Assembly (NCBI GenBank): GCA_025084515.1
Contig: JAJAGP010001684.1
Span: 1-64,000 of the forward strand
Direction of reading: 5' to 3'
Origin: Ancistrus triradiatus
Lineage: Eukaryota; Chordata; Actinopteri; Siluriformes; Loricariidae
DNA: 64,000 bases
Shown: positions 45,612-56,851 of the stretch, in pieces
How the letters are laid out: each line of letters starts with the position of its first letter
Position numbering within the stretch: position 1 is the stretch's first letter
Program-made: the position numbers and the translations under genes
The notes under the pieces: generated by a model
What the model saw: only the letters and a program-made list of their open reading frames with translations
Database searches by the model: none
Told to the model about the DNA's origin: nothing

Positions 45612-46604
45612 AATTAAAGGAACACTCTGAAAACATTTCAGATCTCAATAAGAAAAAAAAATCATGCAGAATATCTTTCCTCTTATGGACTGGGTAATAG
45701 GTTAGGAACGAAAGGATCCCACACAGTTTGATGCAAACGAAATTATCACCCTACAAAGGGTAGAATTCAAAGACACCCTGAAAACCAAAGAGAAAAAATG
45801 CTGCAGCAGGATAGTCCATTTAGCAGAAATTCCATTGCAGCAACTCAAAATAGTACTCAGTAGTTTGTATGGCCTCCATGTGCTTGTATGCATGCCTGAC
45901 AACGTCGGCACATGCTCCTAATGAGACAACGGATGGTGCCCTGTGGGATCTCCTCCCAGATCTGGACAAGGGCATCACTGACCTCCTGGACAGTCTGAAG
46001 TGCAACCTGGCAGCATCAGATGGAGCAAAACATAATATCCCAGTGGTGTTGTACTGGATTTAGCTCAGGCGAGGGTATCAATTCTCTTACCTTCCAAGAA
46101 CTCCCTGCATACTCTCAGCACATGAGGCCAGGCATTATCATGCACCAGATAGTACCCAGGACCCACTGCACTGACAATGGGTCCAAAAGCCTCCACAAAC
46201 CATCACTGACCCACCACCCAGACCATCACTGACCCACCACCACGGTCAAGCTGAATGATGTTGCAGGCGGCATAACCTTCTCCACGGCATCTCCAGACCC
46301 TGTCACATTTATCATGTGTGCTCAGGTGAAACCTGCTGTCATCTGTGAAAAGTGGACTTGTCCATCTCTCCTAGAGTAACTGCCTCTCTCCTGGAATCTC
46401 CTCCATACTCTTAAGATTGTGCTGGGAGACACAGTAAATCCTTCTGGCAATGGCACGTATTGATGTGCCATCCTGCAGGAGTTGGACTACCTGTACAACC
46501 TCTGTTGCCATGGTACTAATAGTGATTACAGGGAAACAATGTCAATGGTCTCCACCTTTTAAACGATTCCTTCTTTTAGGGGTCGTCTCATTGTTGCTCC
46601 TTTA
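45612..46604 (-). mobile_element. Tc1-like transposon (fourth family), decayed
   Basis: The left end TTAAAGGAACACTCTGAAAAC and a right end complementary to TAAAGGAGCAACAATGAG form weak inverted repeats. Minus-strand pieces include LFTDDSRFHLS and a DNAW-P-H segment matching catalytic regions of Tc1-like transposases. Stops are frequent. Confidence 0.7.
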
Positions 46605-46635
46605 GTGCACATGTTGTTAATTTCATTAACACTAA

Positions 46636-46652
46636 ATCATATATATAAATAA

Positions 46653-46722
<70 letters not shown>
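46636..46722. repeat. (TA)n microsatellite
   Basis: About 80 bp of alternating TA with a few interruptions, ending in ACACAGACACA. It produces a spurious Ile-Tyr ORF. Confidence 0.95.
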
Positions 46723-46725
<3 letters not shown>

Positions 46726-46767
46726 CACATTTATTTTTTCACACTTTATCAGGAATATGATAAAGGG

Positions 46768-46990
46768 TTTAATGTGGTAACCTGGCCTCCATCTGCCCCA
46801 GATCTCCATCCGATCAAGCATCTTTTGGACAAAAAAGTCCAATCCGTGGAAGCCCCTCCTCAAAACTTCAAATGATTTGCTGCTTAGTGCCAGATACTAC
46901 AGGACACCTTGCGAGGTCTTATGGAGTCCATGACTTGATGGATTAGAACCTTGGCGTGAAGAGGGGGACCTACACAATATTAGGTAATTA
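46768..46990 (+). pseudogene. Tc1-like transposase C-terminal fragment
   Basis: The plus strand reads WPPSAPDLHPIKHLLDKKVQ, the third catalytic region with Glu replaced by Lys, and ends RGGPTQY before a stop. It has opposite orientation to the Tc1-like element just to its left. Confidence 0.62.
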
Positions 46991-47343
46991 ACTTTAATGT
47001 AATGACTGGTAGGTGTATTTAGGGCTGACAAAATGATCTCAGTAATTTATAAACTCCGTGTTGAAGAAATAAATGCACTCTGTTGAAGTATATATTGCTC
47101 AGTTGTTATGGCTATGTGATGCTACCAAGTGCTTAAAATATTTAATGGCACCTATTTTTATCACATTGATTAGTATTCTGCACATTTCAAGTACAGGGTT
47201 ACAGATAAATGCAAGCCACCCCAAAAAAAAAAAAAAAGCCATTTGCTACTTGGATATGCCCCACCCCTCACCTTAAGATAGTGTCAATCCTGTCAGCTAT
47301 AGATTTCACTTGATAAATGCACTAGATATATCATATCACATAC

Positions 47344-47607
47344 CTGCTCGCCCCATGAGGGTGCTATTGTTGGTCAGTGTTCCGCTCACAGTTTGAACTG
47401 TAACTGTATACAGCTGACCAGGGACAAGATTTTGAAAGTCTGTCTTCTTATCTTGCTTAGGAACATGCTGCATGAGCTCTGAATGTTTGTTCTGGTGCAG
47501 AAAGACTGTGAAGAAATCCACTTCTCCTGCTCCAGGGCTCCAGGAGACTTGTAGACTGCCACTCAGGGTCCCAGGGATGACCTGAAGGTTCTTTACCTGA
47601 CTTGGTA
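47344..47607 (-). CDS. ptprb: ptprb FN3 exon e
   Basis: An 88-codon FN3 module. The acceptor is CTCTACAG and the donor GTATGT. The module starts VPSQVKNLQV and includes LQVSWSPGAGEVDFFTVFL and LVPGQLYTVTVQTVSG. Overlapping NNS/NST sequons lie near the end of the module. Confidence 0.88.
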
Positions 47608-48740
47608 CTGTAGAGGAGGATGGAAAAAATTACATAGCTTTGTAATGTGAATTCTAACTGCCATATGAAGCATTAATTGCTTTTTGTACCTTCATGTATA
47701 TCACCAGAAAACTATAAGAAATAATATCAAATTAATAATTTCCCCAGGTTAGTCATTTTCCCATAAGCAGTCTGATTTCTCACAAGCTCTGATTGTCTCA
47801 TCATATATGCTGTATGGCTGTACATACCTGACACTTGAGCAGCATTTGTCTATAAGTTTGTGTACATTGGTCTGTAGGGTCTGTAGGATTTCAGCTCTAC
47901 CCACTAGATGACAGTTCAGAGCTGTAACATCCCTACTTGCAGAACCCCAATATCAACCTGGTATACCACTTACTATTTGTACACATTATTTCTAAATGAG
48001 TACAACAGTACGTGTTAGATATTATGAAATAAGGTAGTATGCTGCATACTGTTACCAAGTACTGTACGGAATGCCACACTGGAAAGGGAAAAAAAATGTG
48101 TGATATGGAAAAGGTATGTGATATAACTTTGTAACATAGCCCATTCAATGTTTTTAACCAACTGTTAGATGGCATGATGAATTCCTGTTAGAAAATTAAA
48201 TTGTACATTATAATTTTTTATGAAAAGTGTAGCCACAGGCCTGTACTATATGGAAATAATTTAGCAAAGTACCATCAGCATTACCAGTGATGTTGGTTCA
48301 GGTGAAGGTGTGTAGGGTTAAGCATACACATGATGTTAATGATATACTCAAAAATCTAAAGTATATAAGGAGCAATTTAAGAAACAGCTAGAAATTGTTC
48401 CTCATGTTGCTGACATTGGATTAACATCACGCTGTGGGCTCAGATATTTTTAGCACGTATCGTAGTGTGCAGACAGGACATATTAATTTTGAAGGCTGTG
48501 CACATTCAACATGCTGAAAAATATAAATGTCATAATTGTGTTCAAAGTTAAAAGAAAGTATTACTTTGCCCATAAGGTTTAAAAACAGCAGAATTACCCA
48601 ATTAATGCAACTGTAATGGTATATTATAACGTTCCACTCCCCACCTAACTCTCCACCCAACCCCCCTCCCCTCCTTTATTGTACTGCAAAGATTTTTTTT
48701 GTAGTGATATGTTAGCTTTGATTATATAAAGTTTATTATA
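47608..48740. other. ptprb intron, nothing recognised
   Basis: AT-rich sequence with no exon. The right end has a short C-rich run (about 48655-48675). Confidence 0.45.
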
Positions 48741-49071
48741 GAAAGTTTGTGAACCCTTTAGAATCTGCTATATATCTGAATAAATATGACCTACAATATC
48801 ATCTGATTTTCACACAAGTCCTAAAAGTAGATAGGGAAGGTTACACTAAATACTTAAAGCAAAAGTTCACATACTTTTGCCACTCACTAATATGTAATAT
48901 TGAATCATTTTCTCAATAGATAAATGACCAAGTATAATATTTTTGTCTCATTTGTTTAACTGGGTTCCCTTTATCTACTTTTAGGACTTGTGTGAGAATC
49001 TGATGATGCTTTAGGCCATATGTATGCAGAAATATAGAAAATTCTAAAGTGTTCACAAACTTTCAAGCACA
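48741..49071. mobile_element. Short non-autonomous Tc1 derivative (MITE-like)
   Basis: 331 bp consisting of the two ends of the family at 27317-28696: GAAAGTTTGTGAACCCTTTA on the left and its complement through CACAAACTTTCAAGCAC on the right. The transposase is deleted. The extreme 5' 11 bp are missing. Confidence 0.8.
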
Positions 49072-49182
49072 AGTATAGTAGTATATAATGAGGTTACATC
49101 TAGTACATCCTCAATACAACAATGACAGAGAACAAAAACAATAAACTCTTTGCTATATTGAACATCCTGATATCACTCTTAC

Positions 49183-49446
49183 CAGTGTGACCCTCTATGA
49201 CCTGGGTCTTTAAGAATGACCCGCTGACAGTGGACACCACTATCTTATAGAGAAAACCCGGGTCCAGCATTGAGAAGCAATGGTCTTTCACAGTGTTGTT
49301 GAGTTGCTCGGCTGGTAAAACTGGCATGTCATTATACAGAATTTGAAGCTTGTAGTGATCCACATCTCCTTGTGCCATGTTCCAACAAACACACAAATAA
49401 GAGGTTCCTCTTTTAGTCACCACCAGGGAGCATACTGCAGCAGGAA
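49183..49446 (-). CDS. ptprb: ptprb FN3 exon d
   Basis: An 88-codon FN3 module with acceptor ACATGCAG and donor GTAAGA. The segment GDVDHYKLQILYND closely recalls one PTPRB ectodomain module and is the strongest single pointer to ptprb rather than a paralogue. The F-strand block reads LDPGFLYKIVVSTVSG. An NNT sequon is present. Confidence 0.9.
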
Positions 49447-49646
49447 CTGCATGTAATACAGAAATAACATTAGAGTCAAAACAAGTCAGTGTTTACTGCC
49501 TTGCATAAATATACAACTTTGGTGATATCTCAATTTAGTTTTGCATACATCAGCGAAACTAAGGCAGTAAGCTTACTTCATTAGCCAGTGTCCCGATTAC
49601 ATGGCAAGAGCTGTTTTTTCTAATGTTAATAATACTGACTATTTTG

Positions 49647-49652
<6 letters not shown>

Positions 49653-49678
<26 letters not shown>

Positions 49679-49785
49679 GATATATAATTTTATTTTATTT
49701 TTTTTATTTTTTTGCTGCTATTGTTAAAGGTAGAAATGATAGATAGACAGACAGACTGTCTATCAGACAGACAGACAGACAGAGA
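49653..49785. repeat. (TA)n, T-rich and GACA microsatellites
   Basis: A TATATATA run at 49655-49680, then a T-rich stretch, then (GACA)n at about 49747-49784. The last repeat ends only about 15 bp beyond the exon c donor. Confidence 0.85.
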
Positions 49786-49801
49786 TATATATGTCACCCA
49801 C

Positions 49802-50065
49802 ATGTTCGTCCTTCAGTGGAAATGCTGGACTCATACTCTCCACTCCAGGTACTGACAATGACTGTGTAAAGACGACCTGGAACCAAGTCACTGAACCCAC
49901 ACTCATTTTGCCCTTTATCCACTGTCTGATTTTGTAGCAAAGTGTTTTTGTATATGATTGCTATGTTGTAATAGTCATAATCCCCTGCTGCATGATTCCA
50001 GTACACTTTCAAAACATCTTCCTGGGCTGAATGATTGGCATTTGGATTCTGCACTGTAGAGGGCT
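49802..50065 (-). CDS. ptprb: ptprb FN3 exon c
   Basis: An 88-codon FN3 module with acceptor CAATCTAG and donor GTGGGT, which is weaker than the neighbouring GTAAGA/GTGAGT donors. The motifs are LKVYWNHAAGDYDYYNIAI and LVPGRLYTVIVSTWSG. Sequons NHS and NQT are present. Just outside its 3' edge the intron carries a GACA-type microsatellite (about 49740-49785), very close to the donor. Confidence 0.85.
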
Positions 50066-50536
50066 CTAGATTGAGAGAAAAGTGGCATTAATTATGAACC
50101 ATTTTAATTTTTGTTAATTGTTACTTCCTGTTCTTTGTCTCTTTTCAGTTATTATTATAAAATAATAATACGTTGGTCATCAAATGCCTGATATTTGGCC
50201 TAAAATGTAAGAAATGCAGAATATCTTGTTACACCCCCACTTATCCTATTCAGGGTCAATGGAGTCTAACCCAGAATACATCGGGTGCGAGCAGAGATAC
50301 AACCTGGATAGGGAGCAAGTCCATCACAATGGTTATGCAAACACACCACTGAACCATCATGTTGCAAGCTCCACCCAGAACCCAGGATGGGTCTTACCAC
50401 CAAACCACCAAAGCTACTGGTTAAGATTAAGACATAAGTAAACCTCAGCCTATGGCTTAATGTTGGAACCACTGATTTTGTTTCACCCATGTTTACTTTC
50501 CCTTCTATCATGAGTGTGTACAGGTGTTGGTCTTAC

Positions 50537-50794
50537 GTGTTCTCGCTTGCACAACAGTGACATTTCTATAAATGCCACTACAGGTTGCAACTGAGATGGT
50601 GTACAGTCGGCCAGACACGAGGCTGCTAAATTCTGTGTTCAATTTTGTTAGGATGAGTGCATGCACAATCTGCCCATGGTCTTTCAGGATTATCTGGTAA
50701 CTGTCCATATCTCCTGGTGCAGTTTTCCAAGAGACATTTAGGTAATTAGAATAACCGTTGTTAGTGACCATTACTCCAGTAACAGCTGCGGGCA
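50537..50794 (-). CDS. ptprb: ptprb FN3 exon b
   Basis: An 86-codon FN3 module, phase 1 at both ends, with acceptor ATTTCAG at the high end and donor GTAAGA below 50537. The core reads LNVSWKTAPGDMDSYQIIL, then LVSGRLYTISVATCSG. Two sequons (NVS, NVT) are present. The intron upstream is about 8.5 kb and holds the chromodomain gypsy element and a Tc1. Confidence 0.88.
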
Positions 50795-50987
50795 CTGAAA
50801 TGAAAGGGAGAATGATATACGTTAAGCCATTTTGCTACATGGAAAGCTGTTATTGTAACAATTATAAATTATAAATATCCTGCTTGTGGTGAGATGTTAG
50901 AGCTCTGGACCCTGATATGACCCTGATATGTGTGTGTGTGAGCCTCAGTATACCCCCCCACACACACCACATTATCATTTAGTAATA

Positions 50988-51097
50988 GTTTGGTTCACCA
51001 TTTCCATCTGGAACTAACTGCAATTGGGTCCTAAAAAAGCCTTTTTATTTTTTGGTTAAATACGGTTTGCCAGTTTTTCATAGAGGTGAACAGTAAC
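50988..51097. repeat. LTR fragment matching 18735-18840
   Basis: It shares GGTTCACCATTTCCATCTGG-type sequence and the GGTGAACAGTAACA end with the putative LTR at 18 kb. It is truncated on the left by AC-rich sequence. Confidence 0.6.
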
Positions 51098-51427
51098 ACA
51101 TTTGTCCAAAAATCTTAATCACAGAGGGCATTATTCATAAAACCTTCATAAAAAGACAAGCAAACTGCAAATAAAATGTTCCCCTAATAATTCCTGCTCA
51201 CAGCATCCTTGTGATTAAATTTTTTAACAGTGTGATGTGTTCTCTCCTGGCTGTTACATTTTGCCAAAATTAGTATTAATATTATTAATTATAATTAAAT
51301 TAGTATTAATATGATTAATTATATAATCATATACTGGTAATTATATATATATTATATAATTATATTATTTTAAAGTCATGTTAGTTTTAAACAGTTATGG
51401 TTCGCTAATGTGGAGGTAGGAAGGTGC

Positions 51428-51637
51428 TCATTTACATTTACATTTACATTTACAGCATTTAGCAGACGCCCTTATCCAGAGCGACTTACAATTGATACAA
51501 TCTTACAATCCAAGCAATTGTGGGTTAAGGGTCTTGCTCAAGGACCCAACTGTGGCAATTTGGCAGAGGTGGGATTTGAACCCTGGACCTTCTGGTCCAG
51601 AGTCCAGTATCTTAACCACTAGGCTACCACAGTCTCA
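51428..51637 (-). mobile_element. tRNA-derived SINE, copy 3 (best preserved)
   Basis: On the minus strand the head reads GTGGTAGCCTAGTGGTTAAG, containing an A-box (TAGCCTAGTGG). It is followed by a B-box (GGGTTCAAATCCC), a body with GCTCTGGATAAGGGCGTCTG, and a tail of four TAAATG units. This is the layout of an RNA polymerase III SINE. Confidence 0.85.
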
Positions 51638-52850
51638 CAGCTCTTCCGCAGCATAAATACTCAGCTCTCGCCGGCATGGGACAAGGGAGAAGCCAGCACC
51701 AGCAGAACTGAGATAAGCACCCGTCTTTGGTGCTGCTGGCCTTGTCAGGGTGCCCTCCAGGAGATCACTGGATTCATGCCGGTTTAAGTTATATTTGGGC
51801 ACGAGCCATGCACCCCCATGGAGCTCTCACCGGCAGCGGAAGCAACTTCAGTTCTTATTGTGAGTAGGGTCGCGACCTGTGTTTCTGGATGGCTGTGGTG
51901 CATGAGACAAACGTAATGTATAAAGTCTGTACAGGGCATAAGGCTGTAGTTGTACACCGTGATTGCATCGTCCCATACTGACACCGTGAGGTTGGTGCTT
52001 CCACCAAAGCTGCAGACTCCAGTATGCAAATTAGTAACTCAATAGTCACTTTATTTTGAGTTTTGTGTGTCTGCATGTACTGTTTTATGTTCGTGGCATC
52101 TTATGGGTCTATAAAAAGCTCATAGTGCATGTTTGTGTGTGTTTGTGTAATGTGTTTCATGAATTTTGTAATTAATCGATTTTGCCTACGTTGAACTGTT
52201 TACGGTGTGTGAGGGTGGGTTTGGGAAGCTGGGTGGTGTTTTGTTGGCCTTCCTGTCACACTGACTGGTAAATAGTCCTTGCATGTGCTGTGTAAAATTA
52301 TTACACTTGCTGTTTAAAAAAGATCTGTATTATGAGCAGGTTTCTTGTCTCAAATGCTGCTTCTTTGTCCACACTGCACTATTTTTTTCATTCCTTGTGT
52401 ACCATATACTATGTTTAATTACTCATACACTGTGTTAGGTTGGGTGGTGTGAGCAGTGTGAACCCCCTCCCCCAGGTTTAAAGAAAGCCTACGCTACTGA
52501 GCTAAGCAGAGCAAAAAGGTTGTGCCATTTTCACCTATTCCTAGCCAAAATTATTATGCAGATCATCACTGCAAATAATATACATACACGTATGCTGTCG
52601 TTTGGTTGATAAATGCATGCTGAGAAAATAACTTACCTAATATACTAATTGTTTGTAAATTACACAAAGCATGCTTTGCCTAAACTAATAGAATTTTCAA
52701 AATGTACAGCCATTTGTCCTGGCCATTTCACAAGCTAAGCCAAAGTGCCACTTGTGAGCGAATTTTACCAAAGCTGAAAATTTATGAAGCAGTGTTGTGC
52801 GTAAATGATTTTCAGACAAAAATAAATCCAACATCGAGTCCAACAATGAG
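51638..52850. other. ptprb intron with one doubtful exon-like stretch
   Basis: Mostly non-coding. A minus-strand stretch at 51831-52009 weakly resembles an FN3 module (see findings). No other feature is seen up to the chromodomain gypsy element. Confidence 0.4.
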
Positions 52851-52856
52851 TCCAAC

Positions 52857-53107
52857 TGTCACGCCCACGACCAGCTCAGCTCCCCACACCCGCAGGCTTC
52901 AGCGTTCCTCGTCACCGGTTTACTAATCTGTGCCTCGTTTCCTCTCCATAGCCTTCCCTTCATATACCGCATTCATTCCTCATATCCACGCTACGCCACA
53001 AGGTTTCTGACCGGCTCTATCTCTCAAGCAAAACCAGTATATTGAATAAACAGCATTACCTCTACTCCTCAGCCAGCGTTTGTCTCGTCCTGTCCGCTCG
53101 CGTTACA
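52857..53107 (+). repeat. 5' LTR of the chromodomain gypsy element
   Basis: 251 bp from TGTCACGCCC to CGTTACA. AATAAA lies near 53045. It lacks about 21 bp and 6 bp present in the 3' LTR. Confidence 0.93.
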
Positions 53108-53122
53108 GTTGGCGTAGCCTAC

Positions 53123-54470
53123 ATGGAGACAGCGGCTGAAGAGTCTAACCCCGGCCCCAGTTCGGGCCTGGAACACCAACTCGCCGAGCTCCGTGCCCAG
53201 CTGCAGGAGCTCATCTAGTGGACAACCAACGCTCGCTCGGCTCCCTGGTTCTCACGGTTGAAGAGCTTTCCCAGCGGGTGTCACAGCTGCCGCCGTCCCC
53301 CGCTCCTGTGGTTCTTCCGGCCTCGGTTCCGCTTCCTCCCAGCCCTCCTCGTGCATCACCCTACAAGGTCGCCTTGCCTGATAAGTATGATGGTGACCCG
53401 AACCAATGCGAGGGTTTTCTACTGTACTTTGTCCACTCGCCGCCGGACTCTGATATAGCTTTCGTGATCTCACTCCTTTCTCACCGTGCCCTGGATTGGG
53501 CCACTGCTGTCTGGTCTCAACAAGGAGCAGAGGCGAGGGACTACGGCCGCTTCATGTCATCATTTCGCTCAGTGTTCCAACATCCACGAGAGGGTCGCTC
53601 AGCTGGAGAAGTGCTGCTTCATCTCCGCCAAGGTCATCGCTCGGCTGCTGAGTACGCCCTTCAGTTCCGCACGCTAGCGGCACAGAGTGGTTGGAAATCG
53701 CCAGCGCTCCTCACTGCATTCCACCAGGGCTTGCGTCCCGGTCTTCGGAGGGAATTGGCGGGACGTGACCTAGACCTCACACTGCAGGATCTCATCGCTC
53801 TTGCCATCCGCCTCGACCAACTCCTCGAGACCAGGCTGCCCACAGCCCAGCGCCCTCCTCCCTCGCTAGTCGTCCGGGATCCGTCGCCACCGCCGGAGCA
53901 CATGGAGGTCGCGGATGCTCGTCTTTCCTCCTCGGAGCGCCGCCGTCGCTTTGAGTTGGGGCTCTGCTGCTATTGTGGTTCTAACCGTCACCTTCGTCCT
54001 GGCTGCGACCTTGCTCCCTCTCATGGGCTCTCTGCTGTGCATGCCAGACCTATGGCACGCACACCTCGGGTGCGTCTGACCCCTATAGTTCCTTCTTTTA
54101 CGTTACCTGTCCGTTTGCGAATCGCTGATACCGAGGTCTTCCTTACAGCCATGATTGACTCCGTTGCCCAGGGGAACTTCATCGCTGACCACATCGTCAC
54201 CAGATGGAAGATCCCCTGCACACCACTTCCCGTGGGCCGGCGGATTACCACAGCTACCGGACAGCCGCTTGGCTCGGGACTGCTCACTCGCATCACTGTC
54301 CCTGTGCACCTGTCCATCAGTGCCGTCCATGAGGAGTCTATCGCCCTGTTTCCCATCACCTCTCTGGCTCATCAAATCATCCTCGGCCTCCCTTGGCTTC
54401 GTCTTCATGACCCCCTCATCTCTTGGTTCGCTCGGGAGATCATCCACTGGTCTCCTAAATGTCTAACCAC
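53123..54470 (+). pseudogene. Gag-protease of the chromodomain gypsy element
   Basis: The natural start is probably the ATG at 53123 (METAAEE), 15 bp after the LTR. That frame meets a stop at 53216 and the main frame continues from 53218, so an early frameshift is present. Then come capsid motifs (VALPDKYDGDP, HRALDWATAVW), a zinc knuckle C-x2-C-x4-H-x4-C at 53965-54006, and the protease. The protease active site at 54157-54165 reads D-S-V where the family has D-S-G, which probably impairs it. The frame shifts again near 54460 before the reverse transcriptase. Confidence 0.88.
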
Positions 54471-55831
54471 TGCCTGCGTCGTCCAGCACTTCAGGTCGGC
54501 TCACTCCCGGCCTCCAGCCCTTCGCCTCTCCCTCCAGGCGTGCCCCGCGAGTACCTGGATCTGGCACCTGTGTTTGGAGAAGGCACGCCGGCGCCTCTTC
54601 CGCCTCACAGATCCTATGACTGCGCCATTGACCTCATTCCTGACGCTCAGCTACCCAAAGCGCGACTGTATCCTCTCTTGCCGGCAGAAGAGAAAGCCAT
54701 GCAGGAATACATTACTGAGTATCTAAGCCTTGGCTTCATCCGTCCATCCACCTCGCCCATCTCAGCGGGTTTTTTCTTCGTCCCCAAGAAAGATTCAGGG
54801 CTGCGTCCCACCATAGACTATCGTCGGCTCAACCTTATCATTCGCGGGTATGCCTACCCGCTCCCCCTGGTGCCAGCAGCTCTCGAGTTACTCCGCTACG
54901 CTCATTGGTTCACCAAGTTGGATCTCAGGAATGCATACAACCTGATCCGCATGAGAGAGGGGGACGAATGGAAGACAGTCTTCAGCACCAGCTCAGGCCA
55001 TTACGAGTATTTGGTGATGCCATTCGGGTTGGCCAACGCACCCTCGGTCTTTCAAGCATTTGTCAACGACGTCCTCCGAGACATGCTGGGACGTTTTGTG
55101 TTAGTTTACCTCGATGACATCTTGGTCTTTTCACCAGATTTCGACACGCACACCACCCATGTTCGCCTGGTCCTGGAGATGCTCCACTCACATCACCTCA
55201 GAGTAAAGGTGGAGAAATGCGAATTCCACACGCAGACAGTCCGCTATCTTGGGTACATCATCTCTCCCACAGGCGTGGCTATGGACGACTCCAAGGTCTC
55301 GCCAGTCCTCTCCTGGCCCGCGCCCACATCTGTCAAGGACCTCCAACGTTTCCTCGGCTTTGCTAACTTCTATCGGCGCTTCATCCGGGATTTCAGCCGG
55401 ACGGCGGCCACCCTCTCATGTCCCTCCTGCGGGGCAGCCCCCGTGCTCTGCACTGGACACCGGAGGCCGAACAGGCGTTCACCGCCCTCAAAGCGGCATT
55501 CACTCAAGCTCCAGTCTTTGGCCATCCCGACCCCGCCCGCCCATTCGTTCTGGAAGTTGACGCGTCATCGGTGGGCATCAGGGCAGTTCTGTCTCAACGA
55601 CTTGGCGACCCTCCAAAGTTACACCCAGTCGCATTCTACTCGCACAAGCTCTCCCCAGCCGAGCGGAACTACGACGTCGGGGATCGGGAACTGCTGGCCA
55701 TCAAGCTGGCCTTGGAGAAATGGAGGCATTGGCTGGAGGGCTCCAAGCACCTTTTCTCTGTACTCACCAATCACAAAAACTTGGAATACCTTCGCTCTGC
55801 CAAGCGTTTGAACGCCCGCCAAGTCCTCTAA
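54459..55831 (+). pseudogene. Reverse transcriptase and RNase H of the chromodomain gypsy element
   Basis: RT motifs in order: FVPKKDSGLRPTIDYRRLN, FTKLDLRNAYNLIRMREGDE, VMPFGLANAPSVFQAFVND and the catalytic VYLDDILVF (YLDD at 55107-55118). A one-base shift near 55415 leads into RNase H (FVLEVDASSVGIRAVLSQR, DRELLAIKLALEKWRHW). The third acidic position reads T-N-H-K-N (Asn codon 55768-55770) instead of T-D-H-K-N. A stop at 55829-55831 ends the frame. Confidence 0.92.
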
Positions 55832-56840
55832 TCTCTCTTCTTTGCACGCTTCTCGTTCTCCATCACTTATCGGCCCGGGTCCAAGAATTCCAAAGCCGAC
55901 GCACTCTCACGCAGCCTTGTCCCTGCCTCAGCCGCCCCGGAGGTCCCCGAGCCTATTCTCCCGGCTTCCTGCGTGCTTGGCACTGTCCAGTGGGACTTCG
56001 AACGGGATCTTGATGCCAGCCTCACCCGAACACGCATCCAGTCAGAGTGCCCAGAGGGCAGGAAGTTTGTTCTACCCAAGCTCCGTGACTGTCTCATCAC
56101 TTGGGCCCACCTCTCTCTCTGCTCAGGTCATCCACGTGAGACCCGTACTCACCACCTTTTGGCAGCCCATTACTGGTGGAGCAACATGCGCAGACATCCA
56201 CCGCTTTGTGGCATCTTGCAGCATCTGCGCGCAAAGTAAAATCCCGTGCACTCTTCCGTCAGGTCAACTCCTTCCTTTGCCGACTCCACAATGACCTTGG
56301 TCTCACATAGCCATTGACTTCGTCACGGACCTCCCGCTCTCCAACGGAAACACCACTATCCTCCGTCACACCCAGGGAAGTACCCAGTTCACTCCTCAGT
56401 TTTTGGGTCCTTTCAAAATTGTCAGACAGATTAACTCAGTCTCATACCGCCTTGACCTGCCCTCTCACCTTAGGATCTGTCCAACTTTCCACTTCTCCCT
56501 CCTCAAGCCGTGGATTCCCGGGCTGCTGACAGACACGTCTCCGGTGGACCAGCCTCCGTCTGCCGGGCTGGACGACGCCTCCACCTTCACGGTCCATCGC
56601 CTCCTGGACTCACGTCAGAGGGCTTCGCGCCTTCAGTATCTGGTGGAGTGGGAGGGTTACAGCCCGGAGGAGTGCTGCTGGGTGGATGCAAAGGACATCC
56701 TGGACCCTCTCCTCATCCAGGAGTTCCATGTGGCTCACCCCGACCACCCAGCTCCCAGACCTCGTGGCCGTCCTCGCAGGTCATCGTCGGGGCCCCCGGC
56801 CGTCGGCTCCTCCCGGGCCCCCGCTTGCGCGGGTCCTTAG
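55832..56840 (+). pseudogene. Integrase remnant and chromodomain
   Basis: After the stop, SITYRPGSKNSKADALSR and the H-H half of the integrase zinc finger are readable. A frameshift near 56192 leads to the C-C half (VASCSICAQSK), and a TGA lies at 56292. The first catalytic Asp (IDFVTDLP, Asp at 56316-56318) is followed almost at once by LGPFKIVRQINSVSYRLDLP, so the D-D-E core is deleted, in frame. The chromodomain (about 56580-56740) has YLVEWEGYSPEECCWVDAKD and LDPLLIQEFH. Chromodomains of this class direct insertion toward heterochromatin marks. Confidence 0.88.
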
Positions 56841-56851
56841 AGGGGGGGTAC
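56841..56851 (+). promoter_or_regulatory. Polypurine tract
   Basis: AGGGGGGGTAC immediately precedes the 3' LTR, as required for plus-strand priming. It overlaps the last codons' untranslated edge after the polyprotein stop at 56838. Confidence 0.8.

Noticed and set aside
46588..46863. 91-aa ORF rich in Ile-Tyr
   Set aside because: It is the translation of the (TA)n microsatellite.
54021..54447. Two minus-strand ORFs of over 110 aa inside the chromodomain gypsy gag-protease
   Set aside because: They are antisense shadows of the real plus-strand frame.
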